A stretch of 64,000 bases of DNA from Psychrilyobacter atlanticus DSM 19335 (GCF_000426625.1 NZ_KE384548.1:124001-188000); one strand, 5' to 3'. Positions 25,186 through 34,625 are shown, counted from the stretch's first letter. Numbers and translations are program-made. Notes: generated by a model not told the origin, from the letters alone.

Positions 25186-26208
25186 ATGAACAAATTTGAA
25201 AAATTTTGCAGTGGTGGAGGCTGAACTTCTAAAATAGGACCGGGTGTTCTATCAGAAGTGTTGGCTCATATTCCAAAAGTATACGACGAGAATCTACTTA
25301 TTGGATTCGATAGTGCTGATGACGCTGCAGTATATAAGGTGAGTAAGGATATGGCCTTAATTCAAACTTTAGACTTTTTTACTCCCATAGTTGAAGATCC
25401 ATATACATATGGAAAGATAGCAGCAGCTAACTCTCTTAGTGATGTATATGCAATGGGTGGAGACGTTCTTACAGCATTGAATATAGTATGTTTCCCAGAA
25501 AAATTAGATCCGAATATATTGGGTGAAATTTTACGTGGTGGAGCTGAAAAAGTAATGGAATCAGGTGGAATTTTAAGTGGAGGACATTCTGTTAATGATG
25601 AAAATCCAAAATATGGACTATCTGTAACAGGAGTTGTACACCCTGATAAGGTAATAGCTAATAATACGTGTAAGGCAGGAGACAAATTAATCCTGACAAA
25701 ACCCCTTGGGATTGGGATAGTAACTACAGCTCATAATGTAGGAGAAGCAAATGACCGTTCTTATAAGGAAGCAATAAAACTTATGGAAACACTGAACAAA
25801 TATTCAGCCGAAAAGATGAAAAATTATGAGGTAAATGGATGTACAGATGTAACTGGATTTGGATTTTTAGGCCATCTATCTGAGATGTTAAATGATGAGA
25901 TCAGTATAGTTATAGATAGTAAAAAAGTACCTTATATAGAGGAAGCTTATGAATATGCAGAAGAATTCTTAATTACCTCTGCCGGGCAAAAAAATAGAAA
26001 ACATCTAGGAGATAAAGTAGTTTTAGAAGGAATTTCATTTCCTATGGAGGAGATATTATTTGATCCGCAAACATCGGGAGGATTACTAATAAGTGTAGCA
26101 GGTGAAGATGCAGATCAATTTTTAGCCGACTTAGAGAAACTGGATATAAAATCTAGCCTTGTAGGGGAAGTCGTGAAAAAAAGTACGTTTAGAATGAAAG
26201 TTATGTAG
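25186..26208 (+). CDS. selD: Selenide, water dikinase SelD (itself a selenoprotein)
   Basis: A 340-residue enzyme that makes selenophosphate from selenide and ATP, the selenium donor for selenocysteine synthesis. ATG 25186 follows GGGAGGT. Codon 13 is TGA (25222-25224) in CSGGG-U-TSKIGPG, where SelD proteins have Cys or Sec at the active site, so this copy is a selenoprotein. Later motifs are [44 protein letters not shown] (metal/ATP site) and DPQTSGGLL. It heads the selenium operon with selA, selB, yedF and a DUF3343 gene. Reading from the first start codon after the TGA would delete the catalytic residue. Confidence 0.95.
25222..25259 (+). promoter_or_regulatory. Bacterial SECIS element of selD
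   Basis: After the TGA, ACTTCT (25225-25230) pairs with AGAAGT (25254-25259), and ATAGGAC (25234-25240) pairs with GTTCTAT (25246-25252) with one G-U pair. The five-base apical loop is CGGGT. It resembles the fdhF element, whose loop also starts CGGG. Confidence 0.82.
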
Positions 26209-26229
26209 GGAATAAAGGGGGATTTAAAA

Positions 26230-27633
26230 GTGAAAAGATTGTTATCTAATCTACCAAAGGTAGATGAATTTTTAATAAGTGAAAAATTAGAAGAATATAA
26301 AGACAGTGTTCCGTATAATATTTTAATTAAATCTATTAGGGAAGGAATTTCATTCTACAGGGAAGAAATTTTAAATCAAAGATTTACTGATATGGAGATA
26401 GCTAAGGAAGATTTAAAGTTGGAGATTACCAATAAGATAATAAAATTAATTGAATCGAAGAATCAATTGAACCTTAAAAGGGTAATAAATGCAACAGGAA
26501 CTATTATTCATACTAATTTAGGAAGATCTAAGTTAATAGAGAGTAGTGTAAAAAATATAGTAAATATAGCCAGTAACTATAACAATTTGGAATATGATAT
26601 ATCTACTGGTAAAAGGGGAAGCAGATATTCTCATATTGAAAAATTAATCTGTGATATAACAGGAGCAGAGGGTGCTATAGTAGTAAATAACAATGCAGCA
26701 GCTGTATTATTAGTCTTAGATACACTGACTAAAGATAGCGAAGTAATAGTATCTAGAGGGGAATTAGTAGAGATAGGTGGATCATTTAGAATCCCTGCTA
26801 TAATGGAATATAGTGGTTCTAAACTGATAGAGGTAGGAACAACTAACAGAACTCATAAAAAGGACTATTTAGAGGCTATAACACCTGAAACGAAAGCACT
26901 TCTAAAAGTACATACTTCTAACTATAAGATCATGGGATTCACTAAGGAAGTAAAAAATGAAGAATTATCTAAGCTGGCTAGAGATAAAAAATTAATCTCT
27001 ATTGAAGATTTAGGTAGTGGAGTGTTAATCGACTTTGCTAAATATGGATATAAGAAGGAACCTACAGTTCAAGAGAGTTTAAAATCTGGTATAGATGTAG
27101 TTACATTTAGTGGGGATAAACTTTTAGGAGGTCCTCAGGCTGGAATCATAGTAGGGAAAAGACAATATATTGAAAAAATGAAAAGAAACAATCTTTTACG
27201 TACTTTAAGAGTAAGTAAATTAACTATAGCTGCCTTAGAAGTTACTTTAAGGGAGTATTTAGATGAAGCAGAAGCTGTAAAGAATATTCCAACCCTTAGA
27301 ATGATATTAGAGGGGAAGGATGAAGTTGAAAAAAGAGCCCATGTTTTATATGAAAAGTTAAAAACTTTAGAAACTTTAGAAGCGGATTTGGTTGAAACTA
27401 ATGCAATGATCGGAGGAGGGTCTATGCCAACGGAACTTATGGATAGTTTTGGGGTAGCGATATCTTATAAAGGTCATAGTATCGTCAAATTAGAAAGAAC
27501 TCTTAGAAACAATCCACTATCTATAGTTGGTAGAATTCAAGGAGGAAAATTAGTTTTTGACTGTAAAACTTTGAATGAAAATGATATGGACAGTATTTAT
27601 GAAATTTTAAGTAAAGGAATTGATAAAATATGA
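26230..27633 (+). CDS. selA: L-seryl-tRNA(Sec) selenium transferase SelA
   Basis: A 467-residue PLP enzyme that converts Ser-tRNA(Sec) to Sec-tRNA(Sec) using selenophosphate. The N-terminal domain (LLSNLPKVDEFL) binds the tRNA; INATGTIIHTNLGRS is the conserved family segment and the PLP lysine is in VTFSGDKLLGGPQAG. It starts at GTG 26230 after AAAGGGGG. Its stop overlaps the selB start (ATGA), so translation is coupled. Length is normal. Confidence 0.95.
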   Translation: MKRLLSNLPKVDEFLISEKLEEYKDSVPYNILIKSIREGISFYREEILNQRFTDMEIAKEDLKLEITNKIIKLIESKNQLNLKRVINATGTIIHTNLGRSKLIESSVKNIVNIASNYNNLEYDISTGKRGSRYSHIEKLICDITGAEGAIVVNNNAAAVLLVLDTLTKDSEVIVSRGELVEIGGSFRIPAIMEYSGSKLIEVGTTNRTHKKDYLEAITPETKALLKVHTSNYKIMGFTKEVKNEELSKLARDKKLISIEDLGSGVLIDFAKYGYKKEPTVQESLKSGIDVVTFSGDKLLGGPQAGIIVGKRQYIEKMKRNNLLRTLRVSKLTIAALEVTLREYLDEAEAVKNIPTLRMILEGKDEVEKRAHVLYEKLKTLETLEADLVETNAMIGGGSMPTELMDSFGVAISYKGHSIVKLERTLRNNPLSIVGRIQGGKLVFDCKTLNENDMDSIYEILSKGIDKI

Positions 27634-29528
27634 GTATAGTAATTGGAACGGCAGGACATATAGACCATGGTAAAACTACGTTGATAAAAAACCTTACAGG
27701 GGTAGATACCGACAGATTACCTGAGGAGAAAAAAAGGGGAATATCTATAGATTTAGGATTCAGTTACCTAAACCTACAAGATGAAAAAGTAGGGATAATA
27801 GATGTTCCGGGCCATGAAAAATTTGTAAAAAATATGATGGCAGGAGCTACAGGAATAGACATAGTTATGTTAGTAGTAGCTGCTGATGATGGAATAATGC
27901 CCCAGACTCGTGAGCATTTTGATATAGTTAGACTTTTGGGAATTCATCACGGAGTTGTAGTTATCACTAAATGTGATAAGGCAAGTAAAGAAAGGGTACT
28001 AGAAGTAAGACATGAAATAGAAGAAGAATTAGGAGGAAGTTTTTTAAGTGGCGCTCCTATGATTGAAACTTCTATAGATAACCCGGATTCTTACCAAGAG
28101 GTAAGGGATTCACTGAGTCAATTAGTAAAGACTATCAAAGATGAAGAACAGGAAAAAATAGTTTTCAGGATGTCAGTAGACAGATCATTTAGTGTAAAGG
28201 GATTTGGAACAGTTATCACAGGAACATCTCAAGGAAAAGACCTAAAAGTAGGAGATTCATTGCAGATATATCCAGGTGATAGGGTAGCGAAGATCAGAGG
28301 GATACAAAACCATGGTATAAGTGTGGATACTCTCAGTGCAGGGAATAGATGTGCTATAAACCTTGCAGGGATAGATAAGGAAGATATAAAGAGGGGAAGT
28401 GTAGTAGCGACTCCTAACTCACTTTCTGTAACTAGACTTATGGATGTAGAGATAAATTATCTGGCTTCTAATAACAAGGTTCTAAAGAACAATCAAAGGG
28501 TTAGATTTCACCATGGAACTAAAGAGATCATCTGTCGTATAAAGTTACTGGATCAGCAGGAATTAAAAGCTGGAGATAGTGGTTACGCACAATTGATCTT
28601 AGAGAAGGAATTGGTAGGATTTACTGGAGATTTAGGGATACTTCGTAATTATTCCCCTATGTTTACCATTGGAGGAGTAACTATCTTAAATCCATTAGCT
28701 GCAAAGGCTAAGAGATTTGATGAAAAATTAATTGCAACATTAAAAGGTGGAAAGAGCGATAACAGCATTAAGCTATCTAGTGTAATTGAGGAATTAAGTT
28801 CTAAATACCCATCTTTTGAAGATATAAAGTTAAGTTTTGGAAGTGCTGAAGATATAACTGAATCTTTAAAGAAGTTAGTTAAAAATAAGGAAGTTTTAGA
28901 GTTAACAGCTTTAAGCGAAACTATATATATGCATAAAAATTTCTTAGATGGTAAAAAGGAAGAACTTTTAGCTATCTTGGAGGAGTTCCATAGTAAAAAC
29001 CCACTATTAATAGGAGAAAATACTTCTACTGTTAGAAATAAGGTTTTTTCTAAAAAATTTAAGAATAAAAACTATTTAGAAGTTTTATCAAAATTAGAGG
29101 ATGATAAAGTTATTAAGGTAAACTCTAGTTTGGTTTCACTTTTTGATTTTGAGATAAAGTTAAGTGGGAATCAGGAGAAAATTAAAGATATGATCTTGAA
29201 AACTTATAAAAATAATGCTTATAAACCTCCTAAATATGAGGAACTTTCAAAATTAGCTGGAGATCCAAAGGAATTAAAGAGGGTTTTTGATATGATGGTA
29301 TTATTAGGGAAATTAAAGTTTATAGAAAAAGATGTTTTCCTTCTAGAATCAGATTATAATAATCTAATGATGGTAATAAATCAGTTAGGAGAAGGCGGTA
29401 ACGAGATAGCTTTGCCTGACGTTAAAGCTAAGATAGAAACCAGTAGAAAATATTTGGTTGCTTATTTAGAACATCTAGATAAAGTAGGAGTAACTAAGAG
29501 GGTAGATAACTCAAGAGTATTAGTGTAG
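27630..29528 (+). CDS. selB: Selenocysteine-specific elongation factor SelB
   Basis: A 632-residue GTPase that brings Sec-tRNA(Sec) to ribosomes paused at UGA and binds the SECIS hairpin. G-domain motifs are [13 protein letters not shown] (G1, residues 6-18), DVPGHEKF (G3) and TKCD (G4). Two EF-Tu-like beta domains follow (residues about 170-340), and the C-terminal 280 residues form the winged-helix repeats that bind the SECIS. Start and stop fit the family. It is directly co-translated with selA. Confidence 0.95.
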   Translation: MSIVIGTAGHIDHGKTTLIKNLTGVDTDRLPEEKKRGISIDLGFSYLNLQDEKVGIIDVPGHEKFVKNMMAGATGIDIVMLVVAADDGIMPQTREHFDIVRLLGIHHGVVVITKCDKASKERVLEVRHEIEEELGGSFLSGAPMIETSIDNPDSYQEVRDSLSQLVKTIKDEEQEKIVFRMSVDRSFSVKGFGTVITGTSQGKDLKVGDSLQIYPGDRVAKIRGIQNHGISVDTLSAGNRCAINLAGIDKEDIKRGSVVATPNSLSVTRLMDVEINYLASNNKVLKNNQRVRFHHGTKEIICRIKLLDQQELKAGDSGYAQLILEKELVGFTGDLGILRNYSPMFTIGGVTILNPLAAKAKRFDEKLIATLKGGKSDNSIKLSSVIEELSSKYPSFEDIKLSFGSAEDITESLKKLVKNKEVLELTALSETIYMHKNFLDGKKEELLAILEEFHSKNPLLIGENTSTVRNKVFSKKFKNKNYLEVLSKLEDDKVIKVNSSLVSLFDFEIKLSGNQEKIKDMILKTYKNNAYKPPKYEELSKLAGDPKELKRVFDMMVLLGKLKFIEKDVFLLESDYNNLMMVINQLGEGGNEIALPDVKAKIETSRKYLVAYLEHLDKVGVTKRVDNSRVLV

Positions 29529-29529
29529 A

Positions 29530-29651
29530 CCCTCTTCCTTCTAGGTTTCTCCCTTAAAAAGGAGAAACCAAAGTAGAGTTTGAAAGGTTAAAATATAGAC
29601 TTTTCTCCCTTTGAGGGAGAGAGTGGCGGTAGCCGAGAGAGGGTAAAAATA
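29530..29651 (+). repeat. MITE/REP-like palindromic repeat element
   Basis: The gap between selB and yedF begins ACCCTCT and ends AGAGAGGGT, so the ends are inverted. Inside are two hairpins: GGTTTCTCC with GGAGAAACC, and TCTCCCT with AGGGAGA, followed by GTGGCGGTAGCCGAGAG. This arrangement is typical of non-coding mobile palindromic repeats in low-GC anaerobes. No tRNA-like T-loop is present, so it is not tRNA-Sec. Confidence 0.5.
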
Positions 29652-29664
29652 AGGGGGATTAATT

Positions 29665-30258
29665 TTGATAAAAATAGATGCTATGGGACTGGCTTGTCCG
29701 TTACCTGTAATTCAAACTAAAAAAGCGTTAAGAAATATAGAGGAAAATGGTAGTGTAGAAACTATGATCGACAATGAATCTTCAATGGAAAATTTATTGA
29801 AAATGGCTAAAGAGATGGGCTTGGAATCTAGCCATGAAAAAGTAGAGGATCACAAGTATAGGGTAGTAATCACTAAGGGCGAAGGTGGAGTTGTTACGAT
29901 ATCAAATGATGCGGCATCAAATGAAAAGATGGTTATAGCTGTCTCTACAGATAAGATGGGAGAAGGAATCGATGAACTAGGAGATGTGTTGATGAAGGGA
30001 TTTATCTATACATTGACTGAGATGGATCATATACCGACTACAGTTTTATTCTATAATGGAGGAGCTAAATTGACAGTTGAGGATGCTCCTACACTGGAAG
30101 ATTTAAAGACTTTAGAGGGAATGGGAGTAGAGATACTAACTTGTGGAACATGTCTTAACTACTATGATTTAGGAGATAAATTAGCAGTAGGAGAGGTAAC
30201 TAATATGTACACTATTATGGAAAGACTGCAGGGTGCAGATAAACTAATAAGACCGTAG
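29665..30258 (+). CDS. yedF: YedF, selenium-metabolism sulfurtransferase-like protein (TusA-DsrE fusion)
   Basis: A 197-residue protein. Residues 1-72 are a TusA-like domain (MIKIDAMGLACPLPVIQTKKAL) with the CPxP cysteine at position 11. Residues 90-197 form a DsrE-like domain with conserved EILTCGTCLNYY. Proteins of this type occur almost only beside selD and are thought to handle selenium, perhaps passing it to SelD. The start is TTG 29665 after AAGGGGGA. It lies downstream of selB across a palindromic repeat in what is probably one transcript. Confidence 0.88.
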   Translation: MIKIDAMGLACPLPVIQTKKALRNIEENGSVETMIDNESSMENLLKMAKEMGLESSHEKVEDHKYRVVITKGEGGVVTISNDAASNEKMVIAVSTDKMGEGIDELGDVLMKGFIYTLTEMDHIPTTVLFYNGGAKLTVEDAPTLEDLKTLEGMGVEILTCGTCLNYYDLGDKLAVGEVTNMYTIMERLQGADKLIRP

Positions 30259-30407
30259 AAGAGACCCTCATCTTCTTAAGGGATTCTACGAGTATTAAAA
30301 CCAAATTTACTTAAAACTTGATTTTAAATGTAGACCCTCGTAGGGAGTAACAAAGTGAGAATAGCTTGCGATAGTCTTTTTTAAATTAAGTAAAAAGAGA
30401 GGATAGT
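30259..30407 (+). other. Intergenic region between yedF and the DUF3343 gene
   Basis: A 149-base AT-rich gap with no gene. It contains GTAGACCCTC at 30332, the same string as at 29527, the left edge of the palindromic repeat, and GGGATTCTACGA near 30283 that could fold back on CGTAGAA at 30256. It may hold a decayed copy of the same repeat element. Confidence 0.35.
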
Positions 30408-30680
30408 ATGAAAAAAACAGAAGAATTTAATCTTATCTCCTTTGAGTCTACTCATATGGCGATAAAGAGTGAAAAATTATTAAAAGAAGTAGATTTAGAT
30501 ATAAGAATAATTCCTGTACCTAGGGAGATAACATCCAGTTGTGGTCTATCGCTACGTATAAATCCTACGGATTACAAGAGATCTAGAGAAATTTTGGATG
30601 AAAATAAGATAGAATTTTCAGGATGTTATATAGTAAAAAAAATAGGATTGAAAAAAGAAATTCTTGACATCACCAATTAA
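30408..30680 (+). CDS. DUF3343 protein, putative Se/S carrier
   Basis: A 90-residue protein of Pfam family DUF3343, described as a putative selenium/sulfur carrier. The pattern LISFESTHMAIKSEKLL, then PVPREITSSCGLSLRI with a conserved Cys near residue 45, is characteristic; a second Cys is in SGCYIV. Such small proteins co-occur with selD and yedF. ATG 30408 follows AGAGAGGATAGT. It is likely the last gene of the selenium operon; a new promoter for the downstream riboswitch overlaps its end. Confidence 0.85.
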   Translation: MKKTEEFNLISFESTHMAIKSEKLLKEVDLDIRIIPVPREITSSCGLSLRINPTDYKRSREILDENKIEFSGCYIVKKIGLKKEILDITN

Positions 30681-30693
30681 GTTATTGTAATAT
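30664..30693 (+). promoter_or_regulatory. Promoter of the purine riboswitch and permease
   Basis: TTGACA (30664-30669), an 18-base spacer and TAATAT (30688-30693). The transcript would begin near 30700, just before the aptamer. Confidence 0.7.
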
Positions 30694-30710
30694 TAGTTAT
30701 AAAATATTTG

Positions 30711-30778
30711 AACCCATATATTCTCATAATTTGGTTGAGAGTTTCTACGAGTCACCGTAAATGGCTTACTATGGGGTT
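30711..30778 (+). promoter_or_regulatory. Purine riboswitch aptamer, guanine/hypoxanthine type
   Basis: The three-way junction is clear: P1 AACCC with GGGGTT, P2 CTC with GAG around ATAATTTGGTT, J2/3 GTTTCTAC, P3 around ACCGTAAATGG, and J3/1 TACTATG. The specificity base (position 74) is C, which predicts guanine or hypoxanthine rather than adenine. The 3' strand of P1 (ATGGGGTT) can instead pair with AACCCC of the terminator at 30859, so ligand binding would allow termination and turn the gene off. Confidence 0.93.
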
Positions 30779-30858
30779 AATTAATTGTAATTTCTTCCAT
30801 GGTTTTGTTAAAGCTTTCAGAAGTTTTTCTAACTATTATGATTGGATTATAAATAATG

Positions 30859-30887
30859 AACCCCTTGTGTATAGCATGGGGTTTTTC
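30859..30887 (+). terminator. Riboswitch expression-platform terminator
   Basis: ACCCC and GGGGT with inner TTG/CA pairs and a T-run (GGGGTTTTT). It competes with P1 of the aptamer for the same strand, as in xpt-type riboswitches. Confidence 0.8.
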
Positions 30888-30926
30888 TATTTTTAACAAT
30901 TATATTATTAAAAAAGGGAGAAACAT

Positions 30927-32210
30927 ATGAAATTTTTTCAATTGGAAAAGCATGGAACAAACGTAAAACAGGAAGTAGTAGCTGGAACAACTACGTTTTT
31001 AACGATGGCTTATATTATATTTGTAAATCCTGGAATATTAGGTGAAACTGGGATGGATAAGGGAGCATTGATTACTGTTACTTGTTTGGCGGCCTTTATA
31101 GGAACTATGATAACAGCTCTTTGGGTTAACGCACCATTAGCTATGGCACCTGGGATGGGATTGAACGCATTCTTTACTTATACCTTGGTATTTGGAATGG
31201 GAGCCACTTGGAATGTAGCTTTAGGAGTAGTATTTATATCAGGAATCGCATTTTTATTACTTACAATGACTGGATTTAGAGAAAAAATAATAGATGCTAT
31301 ACCTATTCAGCTTAGATTAGCTGTAGGAGCAGGAATCGGATTATTTATTGCATTTATTGGAATGCAAAATTTAGGGTTGATTATAGCTAACCCGGCAACA
31401 TTAGTAGGATTAGGACCTCTAAAACCCACTGTAATCTTAGGATTGATAGGACTTGTAATCATGGGTGGATTAGAGATAAAACAGGTAAAGGGTGGAATCT
31501 TAATAGGAATAGTTGTAACTACTATCTTAGGAATGATTTTAGGGTATGTAGAACTACCAAGTGGAATAATGTCTACTCCTCCAAGTATAGCACCAATAGC
31601 CTTTAAATTAGATATATTAGGAGCTTTAAAAGTTACTATGATCGGACCAATATTTTCATTTATGTTTGTAGACTTATTTGATTCAGTAGGAACGATTGTA
31701 GCTTGTGCCAATGAAGCTGAGATGATAGATGAAAAAGGAAAAATTGAGAATGTAAGTAAAATATTAGAAGCCGATGCAGCAGCTACTGTAATAGGATCAT
31801 TATTAGGAACAAGTACTACAACTACGTTTGTAGAATCTGCTTCTGGAATTGCTCAAGGTGGAAGAACAGGACTTACATCTGCTACAACAGCAATCCTATT
31901 TTTCTTAGCTATGTTCTTTACTCCAGTAATAGGAGTAGTACCGGCATTTGCTACGGCACCGGCACTAATTATTGTAGGAGTATATATGTTTAAAAATCTT
32001 ATAGATATTGATTTACATAAGATAGAGGTAGCTATACCTGCATTTTTAACAATAATTTTAATGCCGCTAACATATAGTATCAGTACTGGTATTACCTTTG
32101 GATTTATCTCATATGCAGTTATAGAGATTTTATCAGGAAAGGTTAAGACTGTAAAACCTACTATGTGGATAATTGTTGCATTATCTACGGTAGAATTATT
32201 AAGTAAATAA
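30927..32210 (+). CDS. pbuG: NCS2 family purine permease (guanine/hypoxanthine, PbuG/AzgA-like)
   Basis: A 427-residue inner-membrane transporter with about 12-14 helices. The N-terminus EVVAGTTTFLTMAYIIFVNPGIL and the APLAMAPGMGLNAFFTY motif are signatures of the AzgA/PbuG branch; DLFDSVGTIVACANEA and SLLGTSTTTTFVESASG are the second conserved block. It imports purine bases for salvage. Control by a guanine-type riboswitch agrees with the substrate. ATG 30927 follows GGGAG. Confidence 0.92.
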   Translation: MKFFQLEKHGTNVKQEVVAGTTTFLTMAYIIFVNPGILGETGMDKGALITVTCLAAFIGTMITALWVNAPLAMAPGMGLNAFFTYTLVFGMGATWNVALGVVFISGIAFLLLTMTGFREKIIDAIPIQLRLAVGAGIGLFIAFIGMQNLGLIIANPATLVGLGPLKPTVILGLIGLVIMGGLEIKQVKGGILIGIVVTTILGMILGYVELPSGIMSTPPSIAPIAFKLDILGALKVTMIGPIFSFMFVDLFDSVGTIVACANEAEMIDEKGKIENVSKILEADAAATVIGSLLGTSTTTTFVESASGIAQGGRTGLTSATTAILFFLAMFFTPVIGVVPAFATAPALIIVGVYMFKNLIDIDLHKIEVAIPAFLTIILMPLTYSISTGITFGFISYAVIEILSGKVKTVKPTMWIIVALSTVELLSK

Positions 32211-32227
32211 GTTTAGGAAAATAGATG

Positions 32228-32266
32228 GCAGTTTTAAAGGGCTTACCCTTTGAAACTGCTTTTTTT
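32228..32266 (+). terminator. Terminator of the purine permease gene
   Basis: GCAGTTTTAAAGGG, loop CTTA, CCCTTTGAAACTGC, followed by TTTTTTT. Confidence 0.9.
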
Positions 32267-32309
32267 ATATGGTATAATTGTGTTAGGGAATAGAGGAGGG
32301 GGATTGATT

Positions 32310-32945
32310 ATGAAAAAAACTATGTTTGTATTCGACTTTGACGGAACCATAGCAGATTCTTTACATATGGGAATAGATCTATACAACAACCATATAGCTA
32401 AAAAACTTAGATGCAAGAAAATTGAAAAAGATGAAATAGAAGATTTAAAGGGGAAACATATCTATAAATTATTAAAAGATCATGATATCACTCTTATTAA
32501 ATTTCCGATTCTTCTATATAGGTTAAAAAAATTAATGTCCCAGAAAATGGAGGAGATCCCTCTTATAGATGGGATGAAGGAAGCCTTGATATCACTCAAT
32601 AAAATGGGATATAAGATAGGAGTGTTAACTTCTAACAACAAAAAAAACGTAGATGCTTTTTTGAACCACTATGAGTTAAGGAATTTATTTGAATTTATCT
32701 ATTCTGAAAAAAATGTATTTGGGAAGGATAAAGCCATAAATAAGATGATGAAGATAGAAAAATTAGAAAGAATCATATATGTAGGAGATGAAACGCGGGA
32801 TATAGAGGCATGTAAAAAAGTAGAAGTACCTATTATCTCTGTAGGATGGGGATTTAATACGTCTGCGAATTTAAAAAAGCATGACCCAGATTACTTTATA
32901 GAAGATCCAAAGGAACTCCTTGAGATAGCTGAAACTTTGGTATAA
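32310..32945 (+). CDS. HAD family hydrolase (phosphatase)
   Basis: A 211-residue haloacid-dehalogenase-superfamily phosphatase. Motif I is FDFDGTIADS (8-17), motif II is VLTSNN, and motif III/IV is VYVGDETRDIEACKK. This is the phosphoglycolate-phosphatase/PpaX branch with a small helical cap. ATG 32310 follows GAGGAGGGGG; the upstream reading frame overlaps the terminator and is not part of it. Substrate is unknown. Confidence 0.87.
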   Translation: MKKTMFVFDFDGTIADSLHMGIDLYNNHIAKKLRCKKIEKDEIEDLKGKHIYKLLKDHDITLIKFPILLYRLKKLMSQKMEEIPLIDGMKEALISLNKMGYKIGVLTSNNKKNVDAFLNHYELRNLFEFIYSEKNVFGKDKAINKMMKIEKLERIIYVGDETRDIEACKKVEVPIISVGWGFNTSANLKKHDPDYFIEDPKELLEIAETLV

Positions 32946-32948
32946 AAT

Positions 32949-32991
32949 AAAAAAAGATGACTTTTATATTTAATAAAAGTTATCTTTTTTT
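32949..32991. terminator. Bidirectional terminator
   Basis: AAAAAAGATGACTTTTAT pairs with ATAAAAGTTATCTTTTTT (one G-T pair) between the convergent HAD and viaA-like genes. Confidence 0.85.
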
Positions 32992-33026
32992 GTTTATTAA
33001 ATTTTACAATTCTAAAAGAATTAAAT

Positions 33027-34625
33027 TTATTTATTGAATGCCTTTTCTCTTCGGTGGATGGTATTGAATTTTTCTACCCACCTGCGATCGGTTAATTCTA
33101 TCTTATAATTAACTATTTTATCACTATAAGAATCTTTTTCTAGAAGATGGCTGATAGCCAGTGTATAGATTTTAAAATTTAAAGTATCTCTTTTTTTATT
33201 TAAATATTCTAAAAAAGGATTGTCTATTTTAGAGAGACCGTCTGTAACCATTAAAATATCGGCTAAGGAATAATTGTTTTTTTCAATTAGGTGTATAGCT
33301 TTTTTTAATGGAGAAGTGTAGTCTGTTCCACCTGAAAATCCTTGTTGTAAAAATTTTATTAAAACAGAAAAATTAGTTTTTTTAGTAATCTCTACCTCGA
33401 TTAACTCATCGGTACTGCTAAATATTATAAGGTAGAGTTTTCTTTTTTCTTTTTTACATATGTTATATAGCTTGATGATGACGCCTTTACTGATTTCCTC
33501 TGGGATACCCTCCATACTGCTGGAAGTGTCGATACAGGCTATAATAGGACCCTTCTCATGCTTTAGATTTACTTTTCCTGCCCTTTCATCCTTATCATTT
33601 TCTCCAGAAAGCTGATATTGAATTAATTTCTTTTCCAATAATTTAGAATAAAAGATATTTTTTAGGCTTTTATTTTTCAAATTAACTAATTCGGAAGGTA
33701 AAATTCTTGAAAGATCATATCCATGATTGATACCTAGCAACTCTTTAGGAGAGTCGTTTTTATTTTCAAGATATATGGGATTATCTTTATTTATCCCGTG
33801 ATGTCTGGTTATGTGATTATGATTTGAACTTCTTCCCAATTGATCGATTAAACCAGTCAGTTCTGATTTATTTTTTATAGATTGACTCATTTCAAGAAAT
33901 TTATTTAGATCTCTTTGAGACAGCTTTCCTTTTCCTAAATCCCACCCTAGTCCAGGGATCAGGTCGGGATCATGGAAAAGATCCCTTGAAATTTTTAGCT
34001 GACTATAATAATTAGAAAAATAATTTCCCATTGTTTTTTGAAGTTTTACCCAGTTTGCCTTATGTTCCTCTATCTCTTTTAAGGTAAGGTCTAGTTTGGA
34101 AAGGATTTTTTTGTTATCGGCAGAACTTTTTAAAGATTGAAGAAGGCTTTTTAATAGATCAAGTTCATTTTCGCTGAGTTTATTTTGATATTTTATTAGA
34201 CTGCTCTCCTCATGTTTATAGAGGTCTTTCTTTCTTTTTAATTGTTTGAGTTTATTTTGGAGCTTGTCTGTTCCAAATTTTTCTATTGGAATATTTTTCA
34301 GAGTGAGTTTTTCAACATCGTCCTTTATCTCTTTTATAGAGGTCATACCATTCCAGTTTTCTCTTAAATTCAAGAAAAAATCTCCTACAATTTTGGAAGT
34401 CAAAGCGGAGTTGTTTTGAGTATACTCTTTAAATGGCAGGAGAATCTCCATACTTTCTTCCAAAAAAGTGGAAGTTATTTTTTTATACGATCTCTCCTCG
34501 TAGTATAGAAACTCCCAAATGTTTTTAGCAATTATTTCCCTTATCTCTTTTGTTTCTGGATAATTTATCCAAATAGATTCCATAAATGTAAAATCTTTTA
34601 TGATTTTATCGGTAAAGGTATTCAT
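33027..34625 (-). CDS. viaA: VWA domain protein ViaA-like, partner of RavA
   Basis: A 532-residue cytoplasmic protein with a long helical N-terminal region (1-340) and a C-terminal von Willebrand A domain (about 345-520). The MIDAS metal site is present: CIDTSSSM (D-x-S-x-S), GGTDYTSPL and VTDGLS. It is encoded directly after a RavA-type ATPase with an ATGA overlap, as in E. coli ravA-viaA, where the pair acts as a chaperone-like system linked to respiratory Fe-S enzymes. Here the pair lies next to an Fe-S hydrogenase operon. Confidence 0.85.
   Translation of the reverse strand: MNTFTDKIIKDFTFMESIWINYPETKEIREIIAKNIWEFLYYEERSYKKITSTFLEESMEILLPFKEYTQNNSALTSKIVGDFFLNLRENWNGMTSIKEIKDDVEKLTLKNIPIEKFGTDKLQNKLKQLKRKKDLYKHEESSLIKYQNKLSENELDLLKSLLQSLKSSADNKKILSKLDLTLKEIEEHKANWVKLQKTMGNYFSNYYSQLKISRDLFHDPDLIPGLGWDLGKGKLSQRDLNKFLEMSQSIKNKSELTGLIDQLGRSSNHNHITRHHGINKDNPIYLENKNDSPKELLGINHGYDLSRILPSELVNLKNKSLKNIFYSKLLEKKLIQYQLSGENDKDERAGKVNLKHEKGPIIACIDTSSSMEGIPEEISKGVIIKLYNICKKEKRKLYLIIFSSTDELIEVEITKKTNFSVLIKFLQQGFSGGTDYTSPLKKAIHLIEKNNYSLADILMVTDGLSKIDNPFLEYLNKKRDTLNFKIYTLAISHLLEKDSYSDKIVNYKIELTDRRWVEKFNTIHRREKAFNK

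Noticed and set aside
29529-29664. tRNA-Sec in the selB-yedF gap
   Set aside because: There is no T-loop (GTTCGA/TTCAA) and no TCA anticodon loop in context; the structure is palindromic repeat hairpins.
30708-30896. 62-codon frame between the DUF3343 gene and the purine permease
   Set aside because: It is entirely within the riboswitch aptamer and terminator.
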